From the NCBI GenBank assembly GCA_024278415.1, contig JAJRTI010000063.1, positions 1 through 5,158 of the forward strand: a stretch of DNA of 5,158 nucleotides, written 5' to 3'. Shown here in pieces: positions 1 to 5,156 of the stretch (position 1 is the first letter of the stretch; each line of letters begins with the position of its first letter). The notes beneath the pieces were generated by a model that did not search any database, was not told the origin of the DNA, and saw nothing but the letters and a program-made list of their open reading frames with translations. This stretch comes from Planctomycetota bacterium (GTDB lineage Bacteria > Planctomycetota > Brocadiia > JAJRTI01). The translations under genes were made by a program, and so were the position numbers.

Positions 1-20
1 GAAGCTTCGGGACCGTCCGT

Positions 21-40
21 CGGAACGCTAAGGCGTTCCG
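21..40. repeat. 8-bp GC-rich hairpin, intergenic
   Basis: CGGAACGC at 21-28 and GCGTTCCG at 33-40 form a perfect 8-bp stem with a TAAG loop. It lies about 45 bases beyond the stop codon of the leftward secreted-enzyme gene. No T-run follows on the minus strand, so it is not a classical intrinsic terminator. It could be a dispersed intergenic palindrome, or it could protect or end the leftward transcript without a U-tract. Confidence 0.6.
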
Positions 41-50
41 CTCCGGGCAT

Positions 51-67
51 CTCCGCACCACGCGGAG
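51..67. repeat. 6-bp hairpin downstream of the leftward gene
   Basis: CTCCGC at 51-56 pairs with GCGGAG at 62-67 around the loop ACCAC. It sits between the stop codon at 86-88 and the stronger hairpin at 21-40. Together they could form a tandem stem-loop 3' end for the leftward mRNA. There is no U-tract, so a terminator role is only inferred. Confidence 0.45.
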
Positions 68-85
68 CTGCAACAGCCTGAGACT

Positions 86-1828
86 CTATCGCGCCGCCTT
101 GAGAATAAACAACCGCGTGTCCGCGTCCGCGGGCAACTGGAGCGTCAGGTCCGGCTTGCCATCGAAATCGCGCAGGACAACATGCCTGGGTTTCCCTCCG
201 TGGATGCGCATCGGGTCATACGTTGCGATGACGTGATACGCACCGCACTTCACGCGGCGCACAACTGGCAGGAGCTTGCCGAACTGTTCCTGCGCGGACA
301 CGTCAACCTTGACCTCGCCCTGCTTCAGCAGAAACTCAACGGCCTTCGCCAACGCGAGCCCTTCGACCATCGCCGCGACCGGCTCAGACTTCGGCCGAAG
401 ATGCGGCAACAACTCTTGCCGCGCGATCGCGTACACCGGCTTGTCCTCTGTGAGCCCATACTTGCCGCGAGGGTTGTCCTTCTCCACGAGTTGGAACTTG
501 ACTTGCGCGGGGCTTTCCCCTGCTCGAAGATGCAGCACGTCGTATCTCTCGAACGCTTTGCCTGCGAGTTCGAACTCCTCGCCCACCATCGCGAACTCGC
601 CTGGCTTCGTGCTCGGAACATGGTGGTTGCCCTTGCCCGACCAGTTCCACAGCACCATGCCATCACAGCCGGTGAAGAAGCACATGGCCGTCATGGCCCG
701 CACGTCCTCGTTTGCGATGGGCTGGTTGCGCCACCACCGCTGCCCCGCGCCGCCGCCGTGCAAGAGCGTCCAGTAGTAAGGCCGCACGGGCTTGTGCGTC
801 GCCTCTGAATTGACGAGCGCCATGTTGAGGTCGATGTTGGCAAGCGTGTACGCGACGTTCGCTGGCTTCCAATAGAAACAGTAGACCGACGGGTTGAGGA
901 TGTCCACGGCTTGGTAGACGCGCTTGCCAAACGCGTTCCACGCCCAATCGGTTGCGGGGTCCAGCTTGACCTTGTCCAGCCCGAAGAAGCGCCGGCCGAA
1001 CGGCTGCCATCCGTACAAACTGATGTGGCTCCACCCGGCTCGCCGAGCGGCCTCGACTGGAGCGACGTACGTCTTGGCGTACCCGTCATAGTATTTCTTC
1101 TCGAAGGCTTGCCGCGTCGCGGCGTCCGCGTCCCTGGGGTACCACGGCATGCCGCGCAGCTTCTCCGGCGAGGGCCGCGGGTGCTCCATGTCAATCATCA
1201 ATTCGTCGTAGCCTTCGTTGGCCTTGAAGACGTGCTCCTTGTCGAGCAGCCCAGCCACGTCCATGTCCACCAATTGGTCGTAGCGCAACTCGCCCAGCCC
1301 GTGCTTAGGCAACCACTTGCGCCAGTCCACGAAGCCGCCCCACCGCAGCCACTTCGTGCCCTTGGGCGCGTGTGTCCAGTCCTTTGGCTTCCGGTTGTAC
1401 GGATAGAGCACATTGAAGCCATGCGCAGACGCGTAGTCCTGCATGTCGAAGTTGTGCCAGCCGCCGTAGCTGAATTCGCAATTGAAATAGCGAAACCGAA
1501 ACGGCTTGATGCCCTTAGCGACGTAAGGCGCGGCATCGGGCCCAAAGCCATCCCCCATGCGCTTGTCATACGCTTTGGCCGGCTTGCCGAGGACCGGCGC
1601 GTGGTCGTCGAGCACAACGCCCCGGAGCTTGGCTGCGGTCAACGCTTGCGCGGGGTCGAGGCGAAGCAAGCCGCGTTCGGGAAGGCTCACCACGGCGAAG
1701 CCCTTCACGCGGCTCACGAGCTTCTCGACTTGCGCATCGGCCTGGCCTGGCGTTGGCGCGGCAAAGCACACCGGCCACGTGAGAGTCAACAAGACGACGA
1801 TCGAGCGACGCGTGGGGCGAGACGGCAC
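86..1828 (-). CDS. Secreted GH56-like (hyaluronidase-type) TIM-barrel protein
   Basis: 580 residues from a GTG start; an upstream ATG at 1876 would add 16 residues. The GTG is preferred because AAGGAAGGAGA lies at 1835-1845, with GGAG seven bases upstream. It also gives a normal signal peptide: MPSRPTRR, then hydrophobic SIVVLLTLTW, with cleavage near residues 23-24. Exported to the periplasm or outside is therefore likely. Motifs run in the order of GH56 hyaluronidases: an aromatic strand (FRFRYFN, 109-116); IDMEHPRP at 212-219, with Asp213 and Glu215 in the D-x-E position of the catalytic pair; a helix with EAARRAGW and a Tyr/Trp-rich strand at about 259-276; NPSVY at 312-316; PYYW at 350-353; and DGMVLW at 389-394. 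Residues from about 400 to 580 look like a beta-rich accessory domain. The family match is by eye against remembered GH56 motifs; the substrate is unknown. It could be another retaining glycosidase or an uncharacterised barrel family. It stands alone and is divergent from the pseudopilin gene. Confidence 0.8.
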   Translation of the reverse strand: MPSRPTRRSIVVLLTLTWPVCFAAPTPGQADAQVEKLVSRVKGFAVVSLPERGLLRLDPAQALTAAKLRGVVLDDHAPVLGKPAKAYDKRMGDGFGPDAAPYVAKGIKPFRFRYFNCEFSYGGWHNFDMQDYASAHGFNVLYPYNRKPKDWTHAPKGTKWLRWGGFVDWRKWLPKHGLGELRYDQLVDMDVAGLLDKEHVFKANEGYDELMIDMEHPRPSPEKLRGMPWYPRDADAATRQAFEKKYYDGYAKTYVAPVEAARRAGWSHISLYGWQPFGRRFFGLDKVKLDPATDWAWNAFGKRVYQAVDILNPSVYCFYWKPANVAYTLANIDLNMALVNSEATHKPVRPYYWTLLHGGGAGQRWWRNQPIANEDVRAMTAMCFFTGCDGMVLWNWSGKGNHHVPSTKPGEFAMVGEEFELAGKAFERYDVLHLRAGESPAQVKFQLVEKDNPRGKYGLTEDKPVYAIARQELLPHLRPKSEPVAAMVEGLALAKAVEFLLKQGEVKVDVSAQEQFGKLLPVVRRVKCGAYHVIATYDPMRIHGGKPRHVVLRDFDGKPDLTLQLPADADTRLFILKAAR

Positions 1829-1834
1829 AGCAAG

Positions 1835-1845
1835 TCTCCTTCCTT
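1835..1845 (-). promoter_or_regulatory. Ribosome binding site deciding the GTG start at 1828
   Basis: Read on the minus strand this is AAGGAAGGAGA. Its GGAG ends seven bases before the GTG at 1826-1828. The in-frame ATG at 1876 has no comparable site and lies upstream of the transcription start predicted from the promoter at 1877-1905. Both facts favour the shorter protein. Confidence 0.75.
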
Positions 1846-1876
1846 GGGGATCACGACGGCCAATCTTGGTGGCCAC

Positions 1877-1905
1877 ATCTTAGCGGCATGCACGATTGCT
1901 GCCAA
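1877..1905 (-). promoter_or_regulatory. Candidate sigma-70 promoter for the secreted enzyme
   Basis: On the minus strand, TTGGCA (1900-1905; 5 of 6 consensus bases) is followed by a 17-base spacer and TAAGAT (1877-1882; 4 of 6). Transcription would start near 1870. That leaves a leader of about 40 bases before the GTG at 1828 and excludes the ATG at 1876 from the mRNA. Such matches occur by chance, so position and spacing carry most of the weight. Confidence 0.5.
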
Positions 1906-2223
1906 GTGTCAGAGCAAGATCTCCGTCCCTGATTCATGCACAGGGGTATCCACTTCGTGCATTTCCCCCTGTCACAACCCAAACATCATCGATTACTGGT
2001 GCGAACGTCTGTCACCCTGAGGGCCACGATTTGTCACCGGCATGACCACAACAGCCTCCTTCAGACGCTTAGCCGTGCATTCCAGCTCCACCCACTGCCG
2101 CGTCACTTTGGGGCATAACCACTTCCGAACCGCGATGTTGCACCGCGCAAGAACGAATGCGCCCTGTGTGCTGCGCTGCGGGGCAGCCGGCATGTCGGTT
2201 GCTAAAAGGCTCTCACCGTGATG

Positions 2224-2239
2224 GGCGAGGTTCCTCGCC
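2224..2239. repeat. Palindromic hairpin upstream of the pseudopilin gene
   Basis: GGCGAGG at 2224-2230 and CCTCGCC at 2233-2239 make a near-perfect palindrome. Realistically this is a 6-bp stem with a GTTC loop. It ends 44 bases before the pseudopilin start codon. It could be an operator, an mRNA leader hairpin or a dispersed intergenic palindrome; the sequence does not decide. Confidence 0.5.
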
Positions 2240-2283
2240 ACCTTACTGACCTAGCTTGCCTCTTACCTTCTTGAGATACGGCA

Positions 2284-3015
2284 ATGAGCGACAGGGCCAA
2301 CTGCGCGCATGGAGTCACACTCGTCGAAGTTGTGGTGATGACTGCGATCTTCGGCGTGCTTGCAGGGATGCTTATGCCAGCGTTCGCTCGGGCAAAGGAG
2401 AAGCACCTCCGCGCTCTATGCGAGAACAACCTGCGCCGAATCTCCCAGGCGATCGATATCGCCAAGAGCGACAAGGGGGCTCGCCCCCCCTGGCTCTCTT
2501 GCCTCTACGGCACCTATCTTCCGGAATCTTCCGTCCTCGTGTGCCCCGCGGACCAATCGTTCGGCAAGGATGGGGCCGTGCCGGACCGCGCGCCTTTCAC
2601 GGACGTTGGCGCGCCGCAGTTCACTGAGGCCGACGACACCATCGCCAACAAGGCACGCGAAGACGTGCGCGCCAAGCGCAACGCGGAGGTGGCCGCTTGC
2701 AGCTATCTCTACGACTTTAACAACGCCGAGAGTTCGTGGTGGGCAGGGGGAAGCTACCCCGACCAAAACGCGGATGGCATCGTCTCGTGGCGTGAAGTGC
2801 GGGAACAAGTGGATATGAAGGGACTCCAACCGGACGGCACCTACGCCTCAGCAAAGGCCTTTGGCGGGCATGTGCCGGTCGTGCGCTGCTTCCACCACGT
2901 GGTGAAGCGGTTTGATGGCTCCGCCCCCGTCCTGAATCTCGCAGTCGAGGATCGCAATGTCTACGTCAGTGGCCCGTTCAAAGACGACTGGAAGGCCAGC
3001 AGCCGATCGAACTAA
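2284..3015 (+). CDS. Prepilin-like (type II/IV pseudopilin) protein with EF-hand loop
   Basis: 243 residues. The N-terminus has a prepilin signal: short leader ending in Gly10, then VTLVE, with Glu15 at +5 after the Gly10-Val11 cleavage site expected for prepilin peptidase. A hydrophobic helix spans about 11-33, followed by a charged amphipathic stretch (ARAKEKHLRALCENNLRRI, 35-53). This is the standard layout of pseudopilins anchored in the inner membrane. The periplasmic part has Cys46, Cys73 and Cys87 (LVCPAD); SYLYDFNN at 140-147; and DQNADGIVSWRE at 160-171, a full 12-residue EF-hand calcium loop. It ends with VPVVRCFHH (197-205) and VLNLAVEDRNVYVSG (216-230), a C-terminal pattern I associate with abundant stand-alone prepilin-like proteins of planctomycetes and relatives. 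The ATG at 2284 is the first start after an in-frame TGA at 2272; no strong ribosome site is visible. No secretion-machinery gene is nearby, so its partner apparatus is unknown. Confidence 0.88.
   Translation: MSDRANCAHGVTLVEVVVMTAIFGVLAGMLMPAFARAKEKHLRALCENNLRRISQAIDIAKSDKGARPPWLSCLYGTYLPESSVLVCPADQSFGKDGAVPDRAPFTDVGAPQFTEADDTIANKAREDVRAKRNAEVAACSYLYDFNNAESSWWAGGSYPDQNADGIVSWREVREQVDMKGLQPDGTYASAKAFGGHVPVVRCFHHVVKRFDGSAPVLNLAVEDRNVYVSGPFKDDWKASSRSN
2947..2950 (+). promoter_or_regulatory. Ribosome binding site inside the pseudopilin gene
   Basis: GAGG lies six bases before the ATG at 2957, within the pseudopilin coding sequence. It supports an overlapping start for the next gene. A competing GTG at 3050 (residue 32) has AAGG at 3042-3045 with shorter spacing, and would remove the overlap and the basic N-terminal tail. 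Confidence 0.5.
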
Positions 3016-4354
3016 GCCTAGGGCGCCCAGGAAGGCGAGCAAGGATCGCGTGCCCCTCAAGGAGGTTGCGGATCTGCTCATCACCTATGAACGCCTCATC
3101 GAACCCCTAGGCCTGAGCCTGGACCGGGCCGCGTTGCGCCGCCACACCGCGAAGGCAGCGGGATACCGGGGCCCCACGAAGACCGTGTTCAGCGAAGCGC
3201 ATGCGGCCAAACATCCTACCCATAGTGCGCCGGCCTGTATCAAGGCTGCGCTCGACGAGTTGACAGATGGCGCCACGAAGCTGATCCGCTCAAAGCTCAA
3301 TGGCGCCTTGCCCAAGAGCAAACGCCCCATCACCCCGGCCGTCGTGTCCGCCGCGCTGGCGAAGGTTGCCCAGGAAGATCGCCAGGCGATCGCCTGCGCG
3401 CTGCTCGACAGTGAGCACGGCAAGTTTGTGCGCCGGCCGGAAATCCCCATCGAGGAATTCCGCAAGCTCTTGAGCCAGTATGCCCAGGGGCAGACCCTCG
3501 CGCGCAAGGCGCTCATCGAACACCTAGGCCGCGAACTGCACAAACGCGGCATCGATATGTCGTTCGACACCATCGAGGAGCGCTTCCGGTCGAACACGAC
3601 CGTCAAGACCATGCCCGCATGCGTGGTCGAGATCATCCAAGGCTTGGACGACAGCTTCCGCACGGGCTTGGTTCCCATCGAGCACATCTGCGGCGACACA
3701 GATCCACGCGAATGGCTGGAAGAGCGCCGGCAGCGCTACTTCTTCAAGAGCGCCAGCGCCATGCACCAAGCGATTGCCGCCGCCACCGGCCTGCGCTATG
3801 ACAGCGTGCACAAGGCGCTGGGCAGCCGCAAACCAGCGAAGCGGATTCAAAGAGACGTGGTCGAGTGCTTCAACACTTGGGAGAAGCGCTTCCAGGGCGG
3901 CGAGGATTTGGAAATCCCGGAGGAGTATCAAGGCGTTCCCATCGCTCGCGTTCGGATCATGATCGCCCGCCTGCGAGAGCGCTACGGCAGCACAAAAAAG
4001 GTCAAGGCCCTTCTCGCCTCGGAACTGGGTGTCAGCGCGAGTTGGGTGCAGCGCTACATGGCCGCGTCCCCGCGGGTGAAGCATATCCCCATGGAGTACT
4101 ACGGCCGAATCGTCAAGCTCGCCGAAGGGCCGTTGAAGCACACCGGCGAGTCTTACCTCAAGGACGATCAGACACGCGAGCTGGCGCAGACCATCTGCGA
4201 ACGGGCGAACAAAGCGTTGGCTAAAGCTCAGAAATCCGGCTCTGCGGAAGACAAGGCGCTTGACCATTACAAGAAGCTCAGGCTCCGCCTGATCGAGGTG
4301 CTGAAGCAGCGCCGCACCGCGCCCGACTCGTCTAAGGTGGAGGCCGACGACTGA
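2957..4354 (+). CDS. Protein with four tandem helix-turn-helix-like repeats
   Basis: 465 residues from the ATG at 2957, or 434 from a GTG at 3050. I do not recognise a named family. Residues 1-31 are a basic, disordered-looking tail. Four divergent repeats follow, at about 32-104, 163-236, 249-313 and 327-392. Each opens with a Pro/Asp-Pro turn and an L..hh..Y helix (ADLLITY, RKLLSQY, EERRQRY, ARLRERY). A middle two-helix unit follows (FDTIEERF, YDSVHKAL, SASWVQRYM). Each closes with K-x-hydrophobic-Pro-like and a helix (KTMPACVVEII, KRIQRDVVECF, KHIPMEYYGRIVKL). Repeat 4 (LASELGVSASWVQRYM ... IPMEYYGRIVKLAEG) looks like a Cro/lambda-repressor-type HTH, where a helix after IP-x-E is typical. 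Residues 106-160 may hold a decayed further unit, and 400-455 is a charged helical tail. No signal peptide or catalytic motif is seen. A cytoplasmic DNA- or RNA-binding role is inferred. It is probably cotranscribed with the pseudopilin gene and ends at the terminator at 4391-4426. Confidence 0.88.
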   Translation: MSTSVARSKTTGRPAADRTKPRAPRKASKDRVPLKEVADLLITYERLIEPLGLSLDRAALRRHTAKAAGYRGPTKTVFSEAHAAKHPTHSAPACIKAALDELTDGATKLIRSKLNGALPKSKRPITPAVVSAALAKVAQEDRQAIACALLDSEHGKFVRRPEIPIEEFRKLLSQYAQGQTLARKALIEHLGRELHKRGIDMSFDTIEERFRSNTTVKTMPACVVEIIQGLDDSFRTGLVPIEHICGDTDPREWLEERRQRYFFKSASAMHQAIAAATGLRYDSVHKALGSRKPAKRIQRDVVECFNTWEKRFQGGEDLEIPEEYQGVPIARVRIMIARLRERYGSTKKVKALLASELGVSASWVQRYMAASPRVKHIPMEYYGRIVKLAEGPLKHTGESYLKDDQTRELAQTICERANKALAKAQKSGSAEDKALDHYKKLRLRLIEVLKQRRTAPDSSKVEADD

Positions 4355-4390
4355 TCGGCTCCGCTCCCGCCCATTCCGCAATCGTCCCCC

Positions 4391-4426
4391 AAGGCCTGGC
4401 ACAACGCCAGGCCTTTCCTTTTCCTT
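4391..4426 (+). terminator. Rho-independent terminator
   Basis: AAGGCCTGGC (4391-4400) and GCCAGGCCTT (4406-4415) form a perfect 10-bp stem around the loop ACAAC. The T-rich tract TCCTTTTCCTT follows at 4416-4426. It lies 36 bases after the stop codon of the repeat-protein gene. The opposite strand has no U-tract, so it acts rightward only. Confidence 0.92.
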
Positions 4427-4635
4427 GGCGCTCCTAGGACATGTGTTGCCGGAGCGTCTCCCGGGGGGCGAACTGGGAAAGGACACGATCGCGTCCATGC
4501 CTCCGTGCACCCATCCTTGTCATCGACCCATGACGCGGCCCATACCCCTAAACGCACACAATCCCCTTGGGGCTTAGCGGATAGGCAAGCCCGCCGTTCT
4601 CGGCAGATTGAAGTGGGAAGGTCTGATGCATGCGC
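4427..4635. other. Convergent intergenic spacer, no gene seen
   Basis: This lies between the rightward terminator and the stop codon of the small leftward gene. Visible items are an imperfect palindrome at 4481-4496 (14 of 16 positions symmetrical around CGATCG) and the weak palindrome CCCCTTGGGG near 4563-4572, neither with a U-tract. I see no coding frame, RNA gene or mobile element, and no clear terminator for the small gene. Confidence 0.55.
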
Positions 4636-4803
4636 TCAGTCGGCCACGTCGAGCAAGTACTCAGGCTCAGGGCTGTCACCAAACAACTCCATCTCAATCT
4701 CGCTCCGGGGATCGAGGATGAGCTTGCGGTAACGCTCCTTTATGAGTTCTAGCCGCTGCTCTTTCATCTTCTTCCGCTGGGCATCTGTCATCTTTCGGGA
4801 CAT
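4636..4803 (-). CDS. Small charged protein, 55 residues, unknown function
   Basis: Translation from the ATG at 4803 begins MSRKMTDAQRKKMKEQ and ends in EPEYLLDVAD before a TGA at 4636-4638. Residues 3-29 are strongly basic and probably one long helix; residues 31-55 are strongly acidic (DPRSEIEMELFGD, EPEYLLDVAD). There is no signal peptide, membrane segment or cysteine. AGGAG lies 10 bases upstream of the ATG, and a near-consensus sigma-70 promoter lies upstream of that. The complete expression unit is the main evidence that the gene is real. A second in-frame ATG at codon 5 arises from a 12-base tandem duplication. I recognise no family. The basic-then-acidic layout would suit a nucleic-acid or ribosome-binding peptide with a self-masking tail, or an antitoxin-like partner, but no toxin gene is adjacent. 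Function is left open. Confidence 0.78.
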   Translation of the reverse strand: MSRKMTDAQRKKMKEQRLELIKERYRKLILDPRSEIEMELFGDSPEPEYLLDVAD

Positions 4804-4811
4804 CTTTCGGG
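4789..4811 (-). repeat. 12-base tandem duplication across the start codon
   Basis: On the plus strand CATCTTTCGGG occurs at 4789-4799 and again at 4801-4811, separated by one base. Read on the minus strand it gives two successive CCCGAAAG-ATG units in the same frame, hence two candidate start codons (4803 and 4791) for the small protein. Confidence 0.9.
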
Positions 4812-4813
4812 TA

Positions 4814-4818
4814 CTCCT
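4814..4818 (-). promoter_or_regulatory. Ribosome binding site of the small gene
   Basis: AGGAG on the minus strand is 10 bases upstream of the ATG at 4803 and 22 upstream of the second ATG at 4791. It therefore favours the first ATG. Confidence 0.7.
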
Positions 4819-4847
4819 GGAATTCAGCGATTGTCAAAAAGACCACT

Positions 4848-4875
4848 ATTATACGTGTAGCAGGCTTGGAGTCAA
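4848..4875 (-). promoter_or_regulatory. Strong sigma-70 promoter of the small gene
   Basis: On the minus strand, TTGACT (4870-4875; 5 of 6 consensus) is followed by a 16-base spacer and a perfect TATAAT (4848-4853). Transcription should start near 4841, giving a leader of about 38 bases that carries the AGGAG site. This is the best promoter in the window and stands out in such GC-rich DNA. Confidence 0.85.
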
Positions 4876-4970
4876 GAAGAAATCACACTTTTTTCGCCGT
4901 CCTTTTTCGGCGCCTTCAGCCACTCCATCAAGCCTGCTCTGCCGCGCCACCATTGCCCGAGCGGGACAAC

Positions 4971-4999
4971 TTGAGGCCCTCCCCAGCTTCAGCTACAAT
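4971..4999 (+). promoter_or_regulatory. Candidate rightward sigma-70 promoter
   Basis: TTGAGG (4971-4976; 4 of 6) is followed by a 17-base spacer and TACAAT (4994-4999; 5 of 6). Transcription would begin near 5006, just before the inverted-repeat cluster at 5047-5156. It is back to back with the leftward promoter at 4848-4875. Its target is either a structured RNA or a gene beyond the window. Confidence 0.5.
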
Positions 5000-5046
5000 G
5001 CCGCTGTCATCTCACTATTGGGTGCAGGTCTGAACGTACGTAGTAA

Positions 5047-5156
5047 ACTGGGCGTTCATTCCCGTGGTGCGCCGGCGCAGAATGCACATGCGCCGAAGGC
5101 GCATCACAACATAGCCCAGTGCAAGCTCGTTCGGTCGCGCCAGCGGGCGAACGAGC
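5047..5156 (+). other. Nested inverted-repeat element, possible structured RNA
   Basis: The segment folds as a nested set. ACTGGGC (5047-5053) pairs with GCCCAGT (5114-5120). GTGGTGCGCC (5064-5073) pairs with GGCGCATCAC (5098-5107) through 10 pairs with one G-U. GGCGCA (5074-5079) pairs with TGCGCC (5089-5094), leaving a 9-base loop and a GAA bulge. A separate hairpin pairs GCTCGTTCG (5125-5133) with CGAACGAGC (5148-5156). The local palindromes TGCGCCGGCGCA (5068-5079) and ATGCGCC-GAA-GGCGCAT (5088-5104) offer an alternative fold. A promoter lies just upstream. It may be a non-coding RNA, a mobile-element end or a folded recombination site. No known RNA family was recognised, and the window ends at its edge. 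Confidence 0.45.

Larger units (their letters stand above)
1829..2283. other. Divergent intergenic region, no convincing gene
   Basis: This 455-base gap separates the leftward enzyme gene from the rightward pseudopilin gene. It holds the leftward ribosome site and promoter. It also has overlapping inverted repeats at 1936-1972: ATGCAC/GTGCAT (1936-1941 and 1957-1962) and ACAGGGG/CCCCTGT (1940-1946 and 1966-1972). A palindrome lies at 2224-2239. The hexamer ATGCAC or its complement recurs at 1888-1893 and 2075-2080. A minus-strand GTG frame at 1993-2241 (82 codons) lacks a ribosome site and recognisable motifs, so I do not call it. I could not identify a good promoter for the rightward genes. 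Confidence 0.6.

Noticed and set aside
182..2020. Plus-strand frames opposite the secreted-enzyme gene
   Set aside because: They are shadows of a gene with a signal peptide, ribosome site and ordered motifs. Their translations are rich in Arg/Pro/His without domain features.
1993..2241. 82-codon minus-strand frame with a GTG start in the divergent intergenic region
   Set aside because: It has no ribosome binding site before the GTG or the internal ATG, no recognisable motif and no promoter. In DNA this GC-rich an 82-codon frame is expected by chance.
2957..4354. Transposase or integrase reading of the tandem-repeat protein
   Set aside because: No DDE/DDD spacing, tyrosine-recombinase RHRY set or serine-recombinase motif is visible, and no terminal inverted repeats or target duplications flank the gene.
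3524..4510. Long minus-strand frame opposite the tandem-repeat gene
   Set aside because: It is antisense to a gene with clear repeats and runs through the terminator at 4391-4426. Long antisense frames are common opposite GC-rich genes, and its translation shows no motif.
4809..4837. Second leftward promoter using TTGACA at 4832-4837
   Set aside because: No acceptable -10 box lies 16-18 bases downstream. The site is inside the leader of the much better promoter at 4848-4875.
4872..4988. Minus-strand frame ending MEWLKAPKKDGEKSVISS, possible gene remnant
   Set aside because: Only 38 codons between stops and 18 after its only ATG. It has no convincing ribosome site, and its stop overlaps the -35 box of the small-gene promoter.
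5047..5156. Integron attC site, suggested by nested imperfect inverted repeats
   Set aside because: The paired core sequences RYYYAAC and GTTRRRY are not present at the ends of the structure, and no cassette gene or integrase is in the window.
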